Source of the DNA: Lewinellaceae bacterium
GTDB lineage: Bacteria; Bacteroidota; Bacteroidia; Chitinophagales; Saprospiraceae
DNA: 64,000 nt
Direction: 5' to 3'
NCBI GenBank assembly: GCA_020636005.1
Contig: JACJYR010000001.1
Span: forward strand, 2,118,001 to 2,182,000
The notes beneath the pieces were generated by a model, which was not told the origin of the DNA, did no database searches, and saw only the letters and a program-made list of their open reading frames with translations. Positions 43,209 through 51,820 of this stretch are shown in pieces. The position numbers were made by a program, and so were the translations under genes. Within the stretch, counting starts at the first letter, position 1. Each line of letters opens with the position of its first letter.

Positions 43209-43451
43209 ATGAAAATATCCGTCCTTGCTTTCGGCATTGCAAAAGATATTACCGGCCAGCGGTTCCTTGATTGGGAGTTGGGTGAAAACGCCAAACTCGC
43301 CGACCTGCGGGCAGAGCTTGAGGCCAAATTTCCTGCCCTGCTCGAACTGGCCGCCCTCCGCCTGGCCGTCAACAGCGAGTACGCCAACGGCGATGCCGTT
43401 TTAAAAGAAAATGACGAAGTGGCCATCATTCCGCCAGTTGCGGGGGGGTGA
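43209..43451 (+). CDS. moaD: Molybdopterin synthase sulfur-carrier subunit MoaD
   Basis: An 80-residue ubiquitin-like protein ending in PPVAGG: the C-terminal Gly-Gly that is thiocarboxylated and delivers sulfur to precursor Z in molybdopterin synthesis. Length and the beta-grasp pattern (KISVLAFGIAKDITG start; NDEVAIIPPVAGG end) match MoaD. I chose the ATG at 43209, twelve bases after the transporter stop; a longer frame from 43041 merely overlaps that gene. The partner moaE follows 86 bases later. Confidence 0.92.
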   Translation: MKISVLAFGIAKDITGQRFLDWELGENAKLADLRAELEAKFPALLELAALRLAVNSEYANGDAVLKENDEVAIIPPVAGG

Positions 43452-43459
43452 TTTTTATT

Positions 43460-43520
43460 GGTTGAGATGGTTGAGTTGGTTTATTCAAAACAACCACCCC
43501 TCCCCCCAACCATCTCAACC
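43460..43520. repeat. 14-base inverted repeat between moaD and moaE
   Basis: GGTTGAGATGGTTG (43460-43473) and its exact inverse (43507-43520) form a stem around a C-rich loop. No T-run follows, so it may stabilise or moderate the message between the two subunits rather than end it. Confidence 0.6.
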
Positions 43521-43536
43521 GTTTCAACTTTTCTAC

Positions 43537-43953
43537 ATGCTTGAAATCAAACTTTTTGAAAGACCGCTCGATGCGAAGCACTGCATTGATTTTGTCAGTG
43601 AGGGCGGGGTTGGTGCCATCAATGTTTTCATCGGCTCAGTGCGCGACCATACCCAAGGGAAGCGGGTCGTCCGGCTGGAATATGAGGCTTATGCTCCGAT
43701 GGCTATAGCCGAAATGGAAAAAATTGCACGGCAGGCCGTCGCTCAGTTTGGGGCCTTGAAAATAGCCGTCCACCACCGGGTAGGCACACTCGAAATTGGA
43801 GAAGCGGCGGTCGTCATCGCGGTATCCACACCGCACCGGCAGGCTTCTTTTGAGGCTTGCCAATACATCATTGATACTTTAAAACAGACGGTGCCGATCT
43901 GGAAAAAGGAAATTTTTGAAGACGGGGAAATATGGGTGGCGGCACACCCTTAG
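43537..43953 (+). CDS. moaE: Molybdopterin synthase catalytic subunit MoaE
   Basis: A 138-residue MoaE. Family marks are GAINVFIGSVRDHTQGKRV, then RLEYEAYAPMAIAEMEKI, HHRVGTLEIGEAAVVIAVS, a PHRQASFEACQYIIDTLKQ helix, and the conserved PIWKKEIFEDGEIW near the C terminus, whose lysines bind the substrate. With MoaD it converts precursor Z (cPMP) into molybdopterin. I chose the ATG at 43537; the longer frame from 43411 overlaps moaD and the inverted repeat. The remaining moa/moe genes are not in this window. Confidence 0.93.
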   Translation: MLEIKLFERPLDAKHCIDFVSEGGVGAINVFIGSVRDHTQGKRVVRLEYEAYAPMAIAEMEKIARQAVAQFGALKIAVHHRVGTLEIGEAAVVIAVSTPHRQASFEACQYIIDTLKQTVPIWKKEIFEDGEIWVAAHP

Positions 43954-43954
43954 T

Positions 43955-44150
43955 TGACGGCGGACGGCGGACGGGAGATCCGGTCTCTTGGATGTACTAT
44001 GCTCGGCGCTAATAGGTTTTGTACAAATAGGGAGGCTCTATCAAAAGACCTCAATTTACGATTTAAGACTGACGATTTACGATTTAACAAGCATTCAAAA
44101 TACTGACAGTTTATATTTTAGGTATCGCTATAACCGTAAATCGTAAATTG
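43955..44150. repeat. GGACGG and GACGATTTACGATT repeat patch
   Basis: A run of GGCGGAC units (43955-43976) is followed by CAATTTACGATTTA (44052-44065), a direct partial copy (about 44071-44088), and the exact inverse TAAATCGTAAATTG at 44137-44150. The 298-base gap between moaE and the next gene holds no visible coding sequence. Related ATTTACGA units occur near 19570-19650 upstream of the second TonB receptor. Confidence 0.5.
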
Positions 44151-44251
44151 GTACTTATGATACCCCGACGAGCCGACCAAGTCGTCGAGGAGGGGCAGGC
44201 GCGCTGCGTATTAATTCATTTGCATGAAACTTAATGGAGCGAAGTATAAAT

Positions 44252-45040
44252 CTACTGCAGGTAATCAAAATGGGTCTCGTTGACCAGGTAAGGCTTGATG
44301 GAGCCGTCCACCAAACTGCTTTTTATCACCAATTCTTTGAACTCCGCATCCATCCCGCTGAGGGCATAATGGAAAATCAGCCACAGCTCAAACTTCGAAA
44401 ACAGGGAGCGCAAGGTGTTGAGGAAAAACTGCCGCTCTATTTCACTTTCCATGATGTAGGCCATCATGTGCCTGATGTTTTTGAAATAAACTTCTAAGAT
44501 GCCATCGTCGTAGCCGAAAAATTGATTGAAAAATTCTTCTGTCTTTGCCCAACTTTCCTCAACGGCCAATGCTTCAAAACTTTTGCACTGCCGCCTCACC
44601 ATTTGGTAAATCTTAAAAATGGCAGCCCTCCCGGTTGTTTTTTCCACATTGCCATCACTCCACGATTCCGTATGGGCAATGGCTTCCAGGTTTTGAAAAT
44701 GGATATCGAGCAGCTTGAAAAAATTGGTGCGCCGGGTAGGCAGTGCCTGCACTTTCAGATCGGTGTTCACCTCCTGCTTTTTAAGGCTCGATGGGCCGAG
44801 GCGGTCAATGAGGCCGATCAGGCTGTTGCGCAGCCTGTCCTGCCCTATTTCGATCTGTTCGTAGGGCAGGGTGTTCAAGGTAGAGAGGTACATCAGGTCG
44901 TTGTACTTGCTTTTCAGCAGGATGAAATCGTTATAGATGTCGGCTTCTGGGTCAATGACATCTTCTGCGGCCTCTATGCCGAAGTTCAGGCCCTGGGCGA
45001 TGCGCTGTTTGAGATCGGACTTTATGTTGTTGAGTTCCAT
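44252..45040 (-). CDS. Probable antiphage protein: EAD11-like domain fused to a phage abortive-infection (AbiC-like) domain
   Basis: A 262-residue soluble protein in two parts. Residues about 8-85 match the pattern of effector-associated domain 11: an acidic helix, then NDFILLKSKYNDLMYLSTLN and a final helix with RLRNSLIGLIDRL. Residues about 105-255 resemble the putative phage abortive-infection (putAbiC) family: FFKLLDIHFQNLEAIAH opening, a GRAAIFKIYQMV helix, then VYFKNIRHMMAYIMES and LRSLFSKFELWLIFHYALSG. Effector-associated domains link an effector to a sensor or NTPase in conflict systems of multicellular-type bacteria. No partner is adjacent. Both domain calls are from recalled patterns, not searches, so the combination needs confirmation. 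Confidence 0.65.
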   Translation of the reverse strand: MELNNIKSDLKQRIAQGLNFGIEAAEDVIDPEADIYNDFILLKSKYNDLMYLSTLNTLPYEQIEIGQDRLRNSLIGLIDRLGPSSLKKQEVNTDLKVQALPTRRTNFFKLLDIHFQNLEAIAHTESWSDGNVEKTTGRAAIFKIYQMVRRQCKSFEALAVEESWAKTEEFFNQFFGYDDGILEVYFKNIRHMMAYIMESEIERQFFLNTLRSLFSKFELWLIFHYALSGMDAEFKELVIKSSLVDGSIKPYLVNETHFDYLQ

Positions 45041-45120
45041 TTGGGTGTGAAAAAAATTGGAAGGTTAGTGGGTAAAAGTAGTAAAAACGGAAGGTATCCC
45101 TCCTTTGCCTGGTGGCCGGG

Positions 45121-46422
45121 TCAAGTTCCCTGCACATTTTTCTTGTGCGCAATTTTAACAGTGGAAAGGATAAACAGGCCGATCAGGAAAAAAATAGACA
45201 GGGCCCCGATGGCTTGCCTCATGCTCCCCATGAGTTGGACGATGCCAAAGCCAAAGGTGCCAATCATGGTCGAAACCTTGTCCAGCACATCGTAGAAACT
45301 GAAGTACGAAGTCGTGTCGGGCGTATTTTCCGGTAGCAGCTTGGAATACGTGGAACGTGACATGGACTGTATGCCGCCCATCACCATGCCGACCGCCCCG
45401 GCCAGGATGTAGAAATTTAACTTGCCCTGTATGACATAGGCCAGGCCGCATATCAACATCCAAATCACGAGCATGATCATGATGGAAACTTTGTTGCCCT
45501 TCCAGTCAGACACCCTGGCAAAAACCTGTGCCCCCAGGATGGCCACCAATTGCAGGATGAGGATGAGGATAATCAGGTCGGAAGTCGCAAAATGCAGTTC
45601 TTTTTCTGCGAAAGTGGAGGCCAGGAAAAGCACCGTCTGAACCCCTGCATTGTAGAAAAAGAAAGACAGCAGGAAGCGCTTGGTGTTCGTAAGCCCTTGT
45701 AAGGTACGCCATACTTTCTTCAATTCTTCAAAACCCTTTTTTATCAAATTGGCCCCCGGCGGGTCGGGCCGGTCGGCGGGCAGGCGGCGAAAGGGAATCT
45801 GGGCGAACCCAATCCACCATAGGCCAACCATCACAAAGGCCAGTCGCACGGCCATGCTCTGCTCCCTGAACCCCAACTGCTCATAATAGGTAATGATCAC
45901 GAGGTTGGTAATCAGCAGCATGATGCTGCCAATGTAGCCATAGCTGAACCCCTTGGCACTCACCCGGTCATACTGATCTTCCGTGGCAATGAGGGGGAGG
46001 TAGGCGTTGTAGAAAACAAGCCCACCGGCAAAACCGATAGTGGCCAGGATGAAGGCCACCGTGCCGAGCGGCAGGGTACTCATGCCCGTAAAAAAATACA
46101 TGGAAATGCAGGCCAGCGAACCGGCGGTGGTGAACAGGCGCAGGAACCATTTTTTCCTGCCTCCATAATCCGCTATACCGGAGAGGAAGGGTGAAGCCAC
46201 CGCAATGAGCAGATAGGCTGCCGACACTGCAAAGGCATACAGGGCGCTATCGGTCATGTTGATACCGAGCAGGTCGAAGTGGTCGTCGGTGACGGACATG
46301 AAATACCCAGGGAAAATGGCCACCGTGATGACAAGTGCATAGGCCGAATTGGCCCAATCAAAAAAGGCCCAGCCATTGATGACTTTCGGGTCGTTGCGGA
46401 CAATTGTTTTCGTTTCGTTCAT
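45121..46422 (-). CDS. UMF1-type MFS transporter
   Basis: A 433-residue membrane protein with about twelve helices. The start INGWAFFDWANSAYALVITV is the hallmark of the UMF1/Atg22-like branch of the major facilitator superfamily, followed by a SGIADYGGRKKWFL loop between helices 2 and 3 and a MGGIQSMSRSTYSKLLPEN segment in the second half. Substrates of bacterial members are mostly unknown; yeast Atg22 exports amino acids from the vacuole. The EAD11-Abi gene lies 80 bases downstream on the same strand; a functional link is not evident. Confidence 0.87.
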   Translation of the reverse strand: MNETKTIVRNDPKVINGWAFFDWANSAYALVITVAIFPGYFMSVTDDHFDLLGINMTDSALYAFAVSAAYLLIAVASPFLSGIADYGGRKKWFLRLFTTAGSLACISMYFFTGMSTLPLGTVAFILATIGFAGGLVFYNAYLPLIATEDQYDRVSAKGFSYGYIGSIMLLITNLVIITYYEQLGFREQSMAVRLAFVMVGLWWIGFAQIPFRRLPADRPDPPGANLIKKGFEELKKVWRTLQGLTNTKRFLLSFFFYNAGVQTVLFLASTFAEKELHFATSDLIILILILQLVAILGAQVFARVSDWKGNKVSIMIMLVIWMLICGLAYVIQGKLNFYILAGAVGMVMGGIQSMSRSTYSKLLPENTPDTTSYFSFYDVLDKVSTMIGTFGFGIVQLMGSMRQAIGALSIFFLIGLFILSTVKIAHKKNVQGT

Positions 46423-46627
46423 TGCGTGAGGTGCTTTGGCGGCAAGGTAGATGTTTCTCCGCTAAACAGCTTTCCGAAAGCTCCACAACTTTCGGAAAGC
46501 TGTTTATCCGATAATCCCCACAATCGCCCGCCCAGGTGGATTTGATGTAAAGTCAAAAACATTGATCTTTCCGCCTATCTTTTATTTGTTTTGCAAACGA
46601 ACAACGAACAACCAACAAAGACCTGAT

Positions 46628-47533
46628 ATGATGCTCAACCTTGCCATCCTCTCCAGGGGCGCCGGCCTCTACTCCACGCAGAGCCTCTTCCGGGCGGCTC
46701 GCAACCGGGGGCACTATGTGCGGGTGATTGACCACCAGCGCTGCCACATCGTCATTGAGCGGGGGCTGCCGCAGGTGATCTATGAAGGCACCCGGCTCAT
46801 TGGCATGGATGCACTCATCCCCCGCATCGGCGCTTCGGTGACAGACTATGGGGCGGCGGTCATCCGCCAGTTCGAGCTCATGGGCATCTACACGGCCACC
46901 CGTTCTGAGGCACTCATCATGGCAAGGGATAAGTTGAAATGCCTGCAAAAAATCTCGGCGGCTGGATTGGACGTGCCAAAAACCTTTATGGCCGGGGCGG
47001 TGGAAGACGTGCCATCGCTGATTGACAAATTCTGTGGAGTGCCCCTTATCATCAAACTGCTGGAAGCCACGCATGGCGTCGGGGTCATTCTGGCAGAGAG
47101 CCGCCAGACGGCCATTTCCGTAGTGGAGTCTTTTTTCAAACTGGACCAGCCCGTCATTTTACAGGAATACATCGCCGAATCGGGAGGGGCCGATATCCGG
47201 GCCTTTGTGGTGGGCAAAAAAGTGGTGGCGGCTATGTACCGGCAAGCAGCGGAGGGCGAGTTCCGCTCCAACCTGCACCGGGGCGCTACTTCTTCCATGA
47301 TAGAACTGACCCACCACGAAAAAGCCATCGTACTGAAAGCGGCCCACCTGATGGGCCTCGACATCGCCGGAGTGGATCTGCTGCGCTCCAACCGTGGCCC
47401 CCTGGTGATGGAAGTGAACGCCTCGCCCGGCCTGGAAGGCATCGAGGGCACCACGGGCGTGGATATTGCCGGGGCCATTATCGAGCATGTGGAGCAGGGG
47501 GCAGGAAGGTTTGGGAAGGGGAGGCGGGGGTGA
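46628..47533 (+). CDS. rimK: RimK-family ATP-grasp ligase
   Basis: A 301-residue ATP-grasp enzyme of the RimK type, which adds glutamate residues to a protein or small acceptor. Features are the N-terminal LNLAILSRGAGLYST, the central LIPRIGASVTDYG, the ATP-binding LKCLQKISAAGLDVPKT, the glycine-rich EATHGVGVILAE loop, and the metal-binding MEVNASPGLEGIEGTTG near the C terminus. Two adjacent ATGs (46628, 46631) could start it; the frame upstream is leader. E. coli RimK modifies ribosomal protein S6; here the acceptor is unknown. It is divergent from the transporter gene. Confidence 0.86.
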   Translation: MMLNLAILSRGAGLYSTQSLFRAARNRGHYVRVIDHQRCHIVIERGLPQVIYEGTRLIGMDALIPRIGASVTDYGAAVIRQFELMGIYTATRSEALIMARDKLKCLQKISAAGLDVPKTFMAGAVEDVPSLIDKFCGVPLIIKLLEATHGVGVILAESRQTAISVVESFFKLDQPVILQEYIAESGGADIRAFVVGKKVVAAMYRQAAEGEFRSNLHRGATSSMIELTHHEKAIVLKAAHLMGLDIAGVDLLRSNRGPLVMEVNASPGLEGIEGTTGVDIAGAIIEHVEQGAGRFGKGRRG

Positions 47534-48205
47534 GGCTTTTCAACAATCGCTGGGCAACACTCCTTCACATCATCACAAAACCGGCCCAATAGTATGGATT
47601 GGCATACTTTGCATCTTGCCGCATTTGCTGCCCGTAGCGATGCCCTATAAGGGGCTACTATTCTATTGGTGACTGTTGTGCTATTCCAACTTCTGATATA
47701 TCAATATAATAACGATGAATTGATTGAGGGCTTTGGCTGACTTTACCTTAATTTTTAGGCAAAGCCCGCCCCTCAGCAAATCCTATCTGGCCCTTCACTA
47801 TTTTTTCCTGTTTGATAACAACAGCTTCTAATTCTTCTTCACCTTGATTTTTATCGGTTTGAACCAAAAGTGGACGTTTGCATCTAAATCACCGTTGCAT
47901 TCTAAATCCTTTCCGTCAGTATCGCCCATAAATTCTCTGCCGTACACTTTTCCTAAGGCGAATTTGAATTGAAGTTCTTTGAAATATCGAGGCAAGATTG
48001 CAGGGCATTGTCAATGCAGTATGCCAGGGCCCTTCGCCGAGAGTGAACATGGAACAAGTCGCTCCTGTCCTTTCGGAAGAACTTAGCAAAGTAGGGCAAA
48101 GACACAATCCTATGCTGGCCAATATCCCATCAACCTCCATCACGTTTCCCGTTTCTATCCTATCTTCACGGCGCTTTAGTTTTTCACAAAATTCAAATCC
48201 TTATC
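47534..48205. pseudogene. Gene-free region with possible decayed minus-strand gene
   Basis: No intact gene. On the minus strand between about 48150 and 47835 different frames each give a protein-like piece: HRIVSLPYFAKFFRKDRSDL in one, and further down FALGKVYGREFMGDTDGKDL in another that ends in a stop near 47837. This may be a broken coding sequence or chance. The family cannot be named. The remainder (47534-47830) shows nothing I can identify. Confidence 0.25.
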
Positions 48206-50422
48206 ATGAAGTTTTTATCCGGCATTTACCGTATTTCCTTTTTTCTTATCGTTCAAATATTCACCTTTTCCCTCCTCGCCCAGGACATGCAGTGGGCAAA
48301 AGATGGCAACAGCTATTTCACCCATGAAAAAGAAGGCATCGTGCAGTACATGCTGCCCGGCCTCGAAAAAACGGTTTTCCTCAATGAAGACGTGTTTAAA
48401 CCTGAAGATGGAGAAAAGCCGTTGGCCATCGAAAATTTCACCTTTAGCGACGATGGCAAAAAGCTGCTCATTTACACCAACAGCGATTATGTGTGGCGCT
48501 ACAAGACACGTGGCGATTATTGGGTGCTGGATTTACAAACCAAAAAACTCAGCCAACTGGGCAAGGGCCGCCCAGAGTCGTCGCTCATGTTTGCCAAAAT
48601 AGCGCCCGATGGCAGCAAGGTCGCCTATGTGAGCGAGCACAACGTGTATGTGGAAGACCTGGCCAGCGGCACCATCAAAAAACTGACCGATGACAAAGGC
48701 ACCAAAAAGCTTATCAACGGCACCTTCGACTGGGTGTACGAAGAGGAGTTCTCCCTGCGCGACGGCTTCCGCTGGGCACCCGACAGCAAGCACATCGCCT
48801 ATTGGCAGATCGACGCCAATCAGGTGCGTGATTTTTATATGGTCAACAATACGGATTCTGTTTACAGCCAAATCGTCCCCGTCGAGTACCCGAAAGTGGG
48901 CGATCCGCCTTCTCCCGCCCGCATCGGCGTGGTTGGCATTGCGGATGGTAAAACAACCTGGATGGACACCCCAGGCGACCCACAGCAACACTATATCGTG
49001 CGCATGGAATGGGGACCGGACGGCAAGGAAATCATCCTGCAGCAAATGAACCGAAAGCAAAACGAGAGCAAGCTCATGCTCTGTAACTCCCAAACCGGTC
49101 AAGTTAAAACCATCTACCAGGAAAGCGACGAAGCCTGGGTGGCCCATGTGAGCGAATGGAGCGACGAGCAGATTGGCTGGGACTGGGTGAACGGCGGGCA
49201 GAGCTTCATCTGGGTGAGCGAGAAGGACGGCTGGCGGCATTTGTATTTGGTCTCACGGGACGGGAAGACGGAAACCCTGCTCACCAAAGAGGATTATGAT
49301 GTCATCGAAACGGCGCTCATCGAGGAGAAAGGAAAGGGCATTTATTTTTATGCTTCCCCCGACAATCCTTTGCAAAAATACCTATACCACGTCACGCTGG
49401 ATGGAAAAGGCAAAGCTGAGAAAATAACGCCCGCCAAGTTGGAAGGTACACACAATTACACCATTTCCCCTAATGGCAAATATGCCCAGGATGAGTTTTC
49501 AAATTACTATACACCATCAATGGAAAGCTGGGTCAGCCTGCCGGATCACAAGCCGCTGCCAGGGCAGGAGGATTTGGTGAAAAATTTCGACCCGTCCGGG
49601 AAGGCCAAATCAAATGTGGAATTTTTCAACATTACGACGGACGAGGGGGTTGAGTTGAATGCCTGGGTCAAAAAACCCAAAGATTTTGACCCGTCGAAAA
49701 AATACCCCCTCATGTTCTATGTGTATAGCTATCCTGGCACTTCTACCGTTCGGGACGCTTACAGTGGCCGCAACTTTGGGCTTTACAACGGCGACCTGGT
49801 AGAAGAAGGCTACCTCTACGTCAGTGTTGACAACCGGGGTTCGGTGCTGCCCAAGGGCAGGGCCTGGCGGAAAGCTGTTTACCGTAAAGTAGGGCAGGTC
49901 ACCTCCTACGACCAGGCACAGGCCGCCAAACAAATCCTGCAATGGCCTTATGTGGACACCAGCCGGGTGGCCGTTTGGGGCTGGAGCGGCGGCGGCTCTA
50001 CTACGCTCGACCTGTTGTTCCGCTACCCGGAAATTTATAAAACGGGCATCGCCGTCGCACCTGTATCCAACCTGCTGCTGTACGACAACATCTACACCGA
50101 GCGCTTCATGGGCCTGCCCCAGGAAAATATGGAAGATTATGTTGCAGGTTCAGCATTGACCTACGCCAGGAACCTGAAAGGCAACCTGCTGCTCGTCCAC
50201 GGCACCGGCGACGATAATGTCCACTTTCAAAATGCCGAAATGCTGGTGAATGAATTGGTGAAATACAACAAGCAATTTCAGTACATGGCGTACCCCAACC
50301 GTTCGCACAGCATGAGGGAAGGACAGGGTACTTTTCTCCATTTGGGTACCATGTGTACGAAGTTTATCCAGGATAACTGCCCGCCTGGTGCAAAGGGGGC
50401 CGGGAAGGAAGGGAAGCCGTGA
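48206..50422 (+). CDS. Dipeptidyl peptidase IV-like S9 serine peptidase
   Basis: A 738-residue secreted peptidase: signal peptide (about 1-25), an eight-blade propeller domain (about 60-490) and an alpha/beta hydrolase domain (500-738). The catalytic triad is visible: S594 in GWSGGGST, the Asp near 669 in HGTGDDNVHF and H701 in PNRSHSMREG. The double Glu that grips the free N terminus is present in DWVYEEEFSL (E179-E181), which marks the DPP4 class that removes X-Pro dipeptides; the prolyl tripeptidyl peptidases of Bacteroidota share it. It should act in the periplasm on peptides from protein breakdown. A strong terminator follows its stop. Confidence 0.93.
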   Translation: MKFLSGIYRISFFLIVQIFTFSLLAQDMQWAKDGNSYFTHEKEGIVQYMLPGLEKTVFLNEDVFKPEDGEKPLAIENFTFSDDGKKLLIYTNSDYVWRYKTRGDYWVLDLQTKKLSQLGKGRPESSLMFAKIAPDGSKVAYVSEHNVYVEDLASGTIKKLTDDKGTKKLINGTFDWVYEEEFSLRDGFRWAPDSKHIAYWQIDANQVRDFYMVNNTDSVYSQIVPVEYPKVGDPPSPARIGVVGIADGKTTWMDTPGDPQQHYIVRMEWGPDGKEIILQQMNRKQNESKLMLCNSQTGQVKTIYQESDEAWVAHVSEWSDEQIGWDWVNGGQSFIWVSEKDGWRHLYLVSRDGKTETLLTKEDYDVIETALIEEKGKGIYFYASPDNPLQKYLYHVTLDGKGKAEKITPAKLEGTHNYTISPNGKYAQDEFSNYYTPSMESWVSLPDHKPLPGQEDLVKNFDPSGKAKSNVEFFNITTDEGVELNAWVKKPKDFDPSKKYPLMFYVYSYPGTSTVRDAYSGRNFGLYNGDLVEEGYLYVSVDNRGSVLPKGRAWRKAVYRKVGQVTSYDQAQAAKQILQWPYVDTSRVAVWGWSGGGSTTLDLLFRYPEIYKTGIAVAPVSNLLLYDNIYTERFMGLPQENMEDYVAGSALTYARNLKGNLLLVHGTGDDNVHFQNAEMLVNELVKYNKQFQYMAYPNRSHSMREGQGTFLHLGTMCTKFIQDNCPPGAKGAGKEGKP

Positions 50423-50439
50423 GGTAGGGGTTGGCAGCA

Positions 50440-50477
50440 AAAAAGGGGCATCCGGCCAAGGTCGGGTGCCCCTTTTT
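50440..50477 (+). terminator. Rho-independent terminator of the S9 peptidase gene
   Basis: AAAAAGGGGCA and TGCCCCTTTTT close a hairpin with an inner CCGG/TCGG stem, 18 bases after the stop codon. The following MITE begins at 50486. Confidence 0.82.
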
Positions 50478-50485
50478 CATTTTTC

Positions 50486-50636
50486 GTTCTTTGGCCAATC
50501 GTGTGAAAAAAGAAAACCGTTAAAACGGTTTTTGACATAAGCTATTGATTATCAACCCACGACTTAAGTCGAGGGTTAAAAGACAGCTATTATATTTAGC
50601 CGTTTTAGCGGCTTTACACACGATTTGTCAAAGAGC
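50486..50636. mobile_element. MITE of 151 bp, copy A
   Basis: A non-coding element with about 20-base terminal inverted repeats (GTTCTTTGGCCAATCGTGTG at the left; CACACGATTTGTCAAAGAGC at the right) and three internal palindromes (AAAACCGTT/AACGGTTTT; CCCACGACTTAAGTCG; AGCCGTTTT/AGCGGCT). About 90 percent identical to copy B at 51348-51499 in reverse orientation. Flanks CATTTTTC (50478-50485) and CATTTTTT (50638-50645) look like an eight-base target duplication with one mismatch. Confidence 0.8.
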
Positions 50637-50656
50637 CCATTTTTTATAAAATGGTT

Positions 50657-51325
50657 TTACAAACCGGCACTATCCGCAATGCCTTCCAGCCAGCGGGTAA
50701 TGGCCCGGGCGTCTTCGCTGAGGTTCTCCTGGTCGTAGGAACCGTTTATTTTCAACGTGACCAATTTAACTTCCTCGACGGTAGCCGGGTACTGGTTGCC
50801 GTTGCTGTGGGAGGAATTGCAGCCGCCTTGTGCGCCGCCGTTTTCCTGCTGCTGTACCTGCCTTTTCTCCAACAAAAAGGCCCTGAACGTACCACGCCCG
50901 GTGCGGTCATTGTTGTCCACCCTGTCAGAAATTCTCCCCTCCGAGGCTGCTCGGATGCGCCGCACCATGGGTACCAAATCTCCGGCGGCCAGGCGGTAGC
51001 GGGTATCTTTGGCCCAGTTGTACAGCCGCCTCAGTTGCTCCGGCGTCCAGGTGCCGGTTTCCCCCAGTGCAGATGCCTCTGCGGCGCTTTGCAATTGATA
51101 GGTCTTGACGGCCCCGGTGTTGTCCACGAACCAACCAAAATATTCACCGGTCGCCTCGTTTTGGTAGTCGTACTGGAAGAAGACCGACAGGCCGAGTCCG
51201 TTGAGGTAATCCTCCGGCGTTTGGGGCTGTGATGGAATATTGGTTGAAACGGACTCTTTCTGGCAGGCCGTAAAAGCGAAGAAAAGGCTGGCAAAAAAGC
51301 AGATAGGTAAAATTCGATTTTTCAT
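50657..51325 (-). CDS. Unrecognised lipoprotein lying between two MITE copies
   Basis: A 222-residue lipoprotein: lipobox FTAC with Cys21 and a polar spacer (QKESVSTNIPSQPQTPEDY). The mature part has an alpha/beta mix with FFQYDYQNEATGEYFGWFVD, then WTPEQLRRLYNWAKDTRYRL and a basic middle (RRIRAASEGRISDRVDNN), and a Gln/Asn-rich loop before a final strand-helix. I do not recognise a family. The gene is framed by inverted MITE copies 20 bases from its stop and 22 bases from its start, so the right-hand MITE occupies its promoter region and may supply or disturb its expression. Confidence 0.65.
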   Translation of the reverse strand: MKNRILPICFFASLFFAFTACQKESVSTNIPSQPQTPEDYLNGLGLSVFFQYDYQNEATGEYFGWFVDNTGAVKTYQLQSAAEASALGETGTWTPEQLRRLYNWAKDTRYRLAAGDLVPMVRRIRAASEGRISDRVDNNDRTGRGTFRAFLLEKRQVQQQENGGAQGGCNSSHSNGNQYPATVEEVKLVTLKINGSYDQENLSEDARAITRWLEGIADSAGL

Positions 51326-51347
51326 GATTGGGAGTTTTAAAATGTGG

Positions 51348-51499
51348 GTTCTTTGACAAATCGTGTGTAAAGCAGTTAAAACGGCTAAACAAAATAGCTG
51401 TCTTTTAACCCACGACTTAAGTCGTGGGTTGATAATCTATGGCTTATGCCAAAAACCGTTTTAACGGTTTTCCTTTTTCCACACGATTTGTCAAAGAAC
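51348..51499. mobile_element. MITE of 152 bp, copy B (inverted relative to A)
   Basis: Terminal inverted repeats GTTCTTTGACAAATCGTGTG and its exact inverse at the right end. Contains the same palindromes as copy A (CCCACGACTTAAGTCGTGGG is complete here). Flanked by AAAATGTG on both sides (51339-51346; 51501-51508), one base from each end: an eight-base target duplication. The 321 bases that follow to the next gene hold no other visible feature. Confidence 0.85.
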
Positions 51500-51820
51500 G
51501 AAAATGTGAAAAAGATGGGTAACAGCTTAGCTATTGGAAATTTGAAGAATTTCAAAATTAAGCTTCTTTTTGGTTGGAAAAAAGCCCATTGCCTGAAATA
51601 ACCTTTTGCACCAGGCCAAAACAGCGGGAGATACCCTTGTCTATTGCATAAAAGTAAGAACACGGACAAATCCCATCCTATGTCAGCAGTGCCCATTTAT
51701 CACTTTGGTGCCCAAAAATTTTCTGCCGCAATTAATTGCCCCTCTTCCAGGAAGCCATTGCAGGCTTTACTTGTAATTTTATCGTTGTTTTATAAAACAT
51801 CCTTATTTAGACCATTAGAA

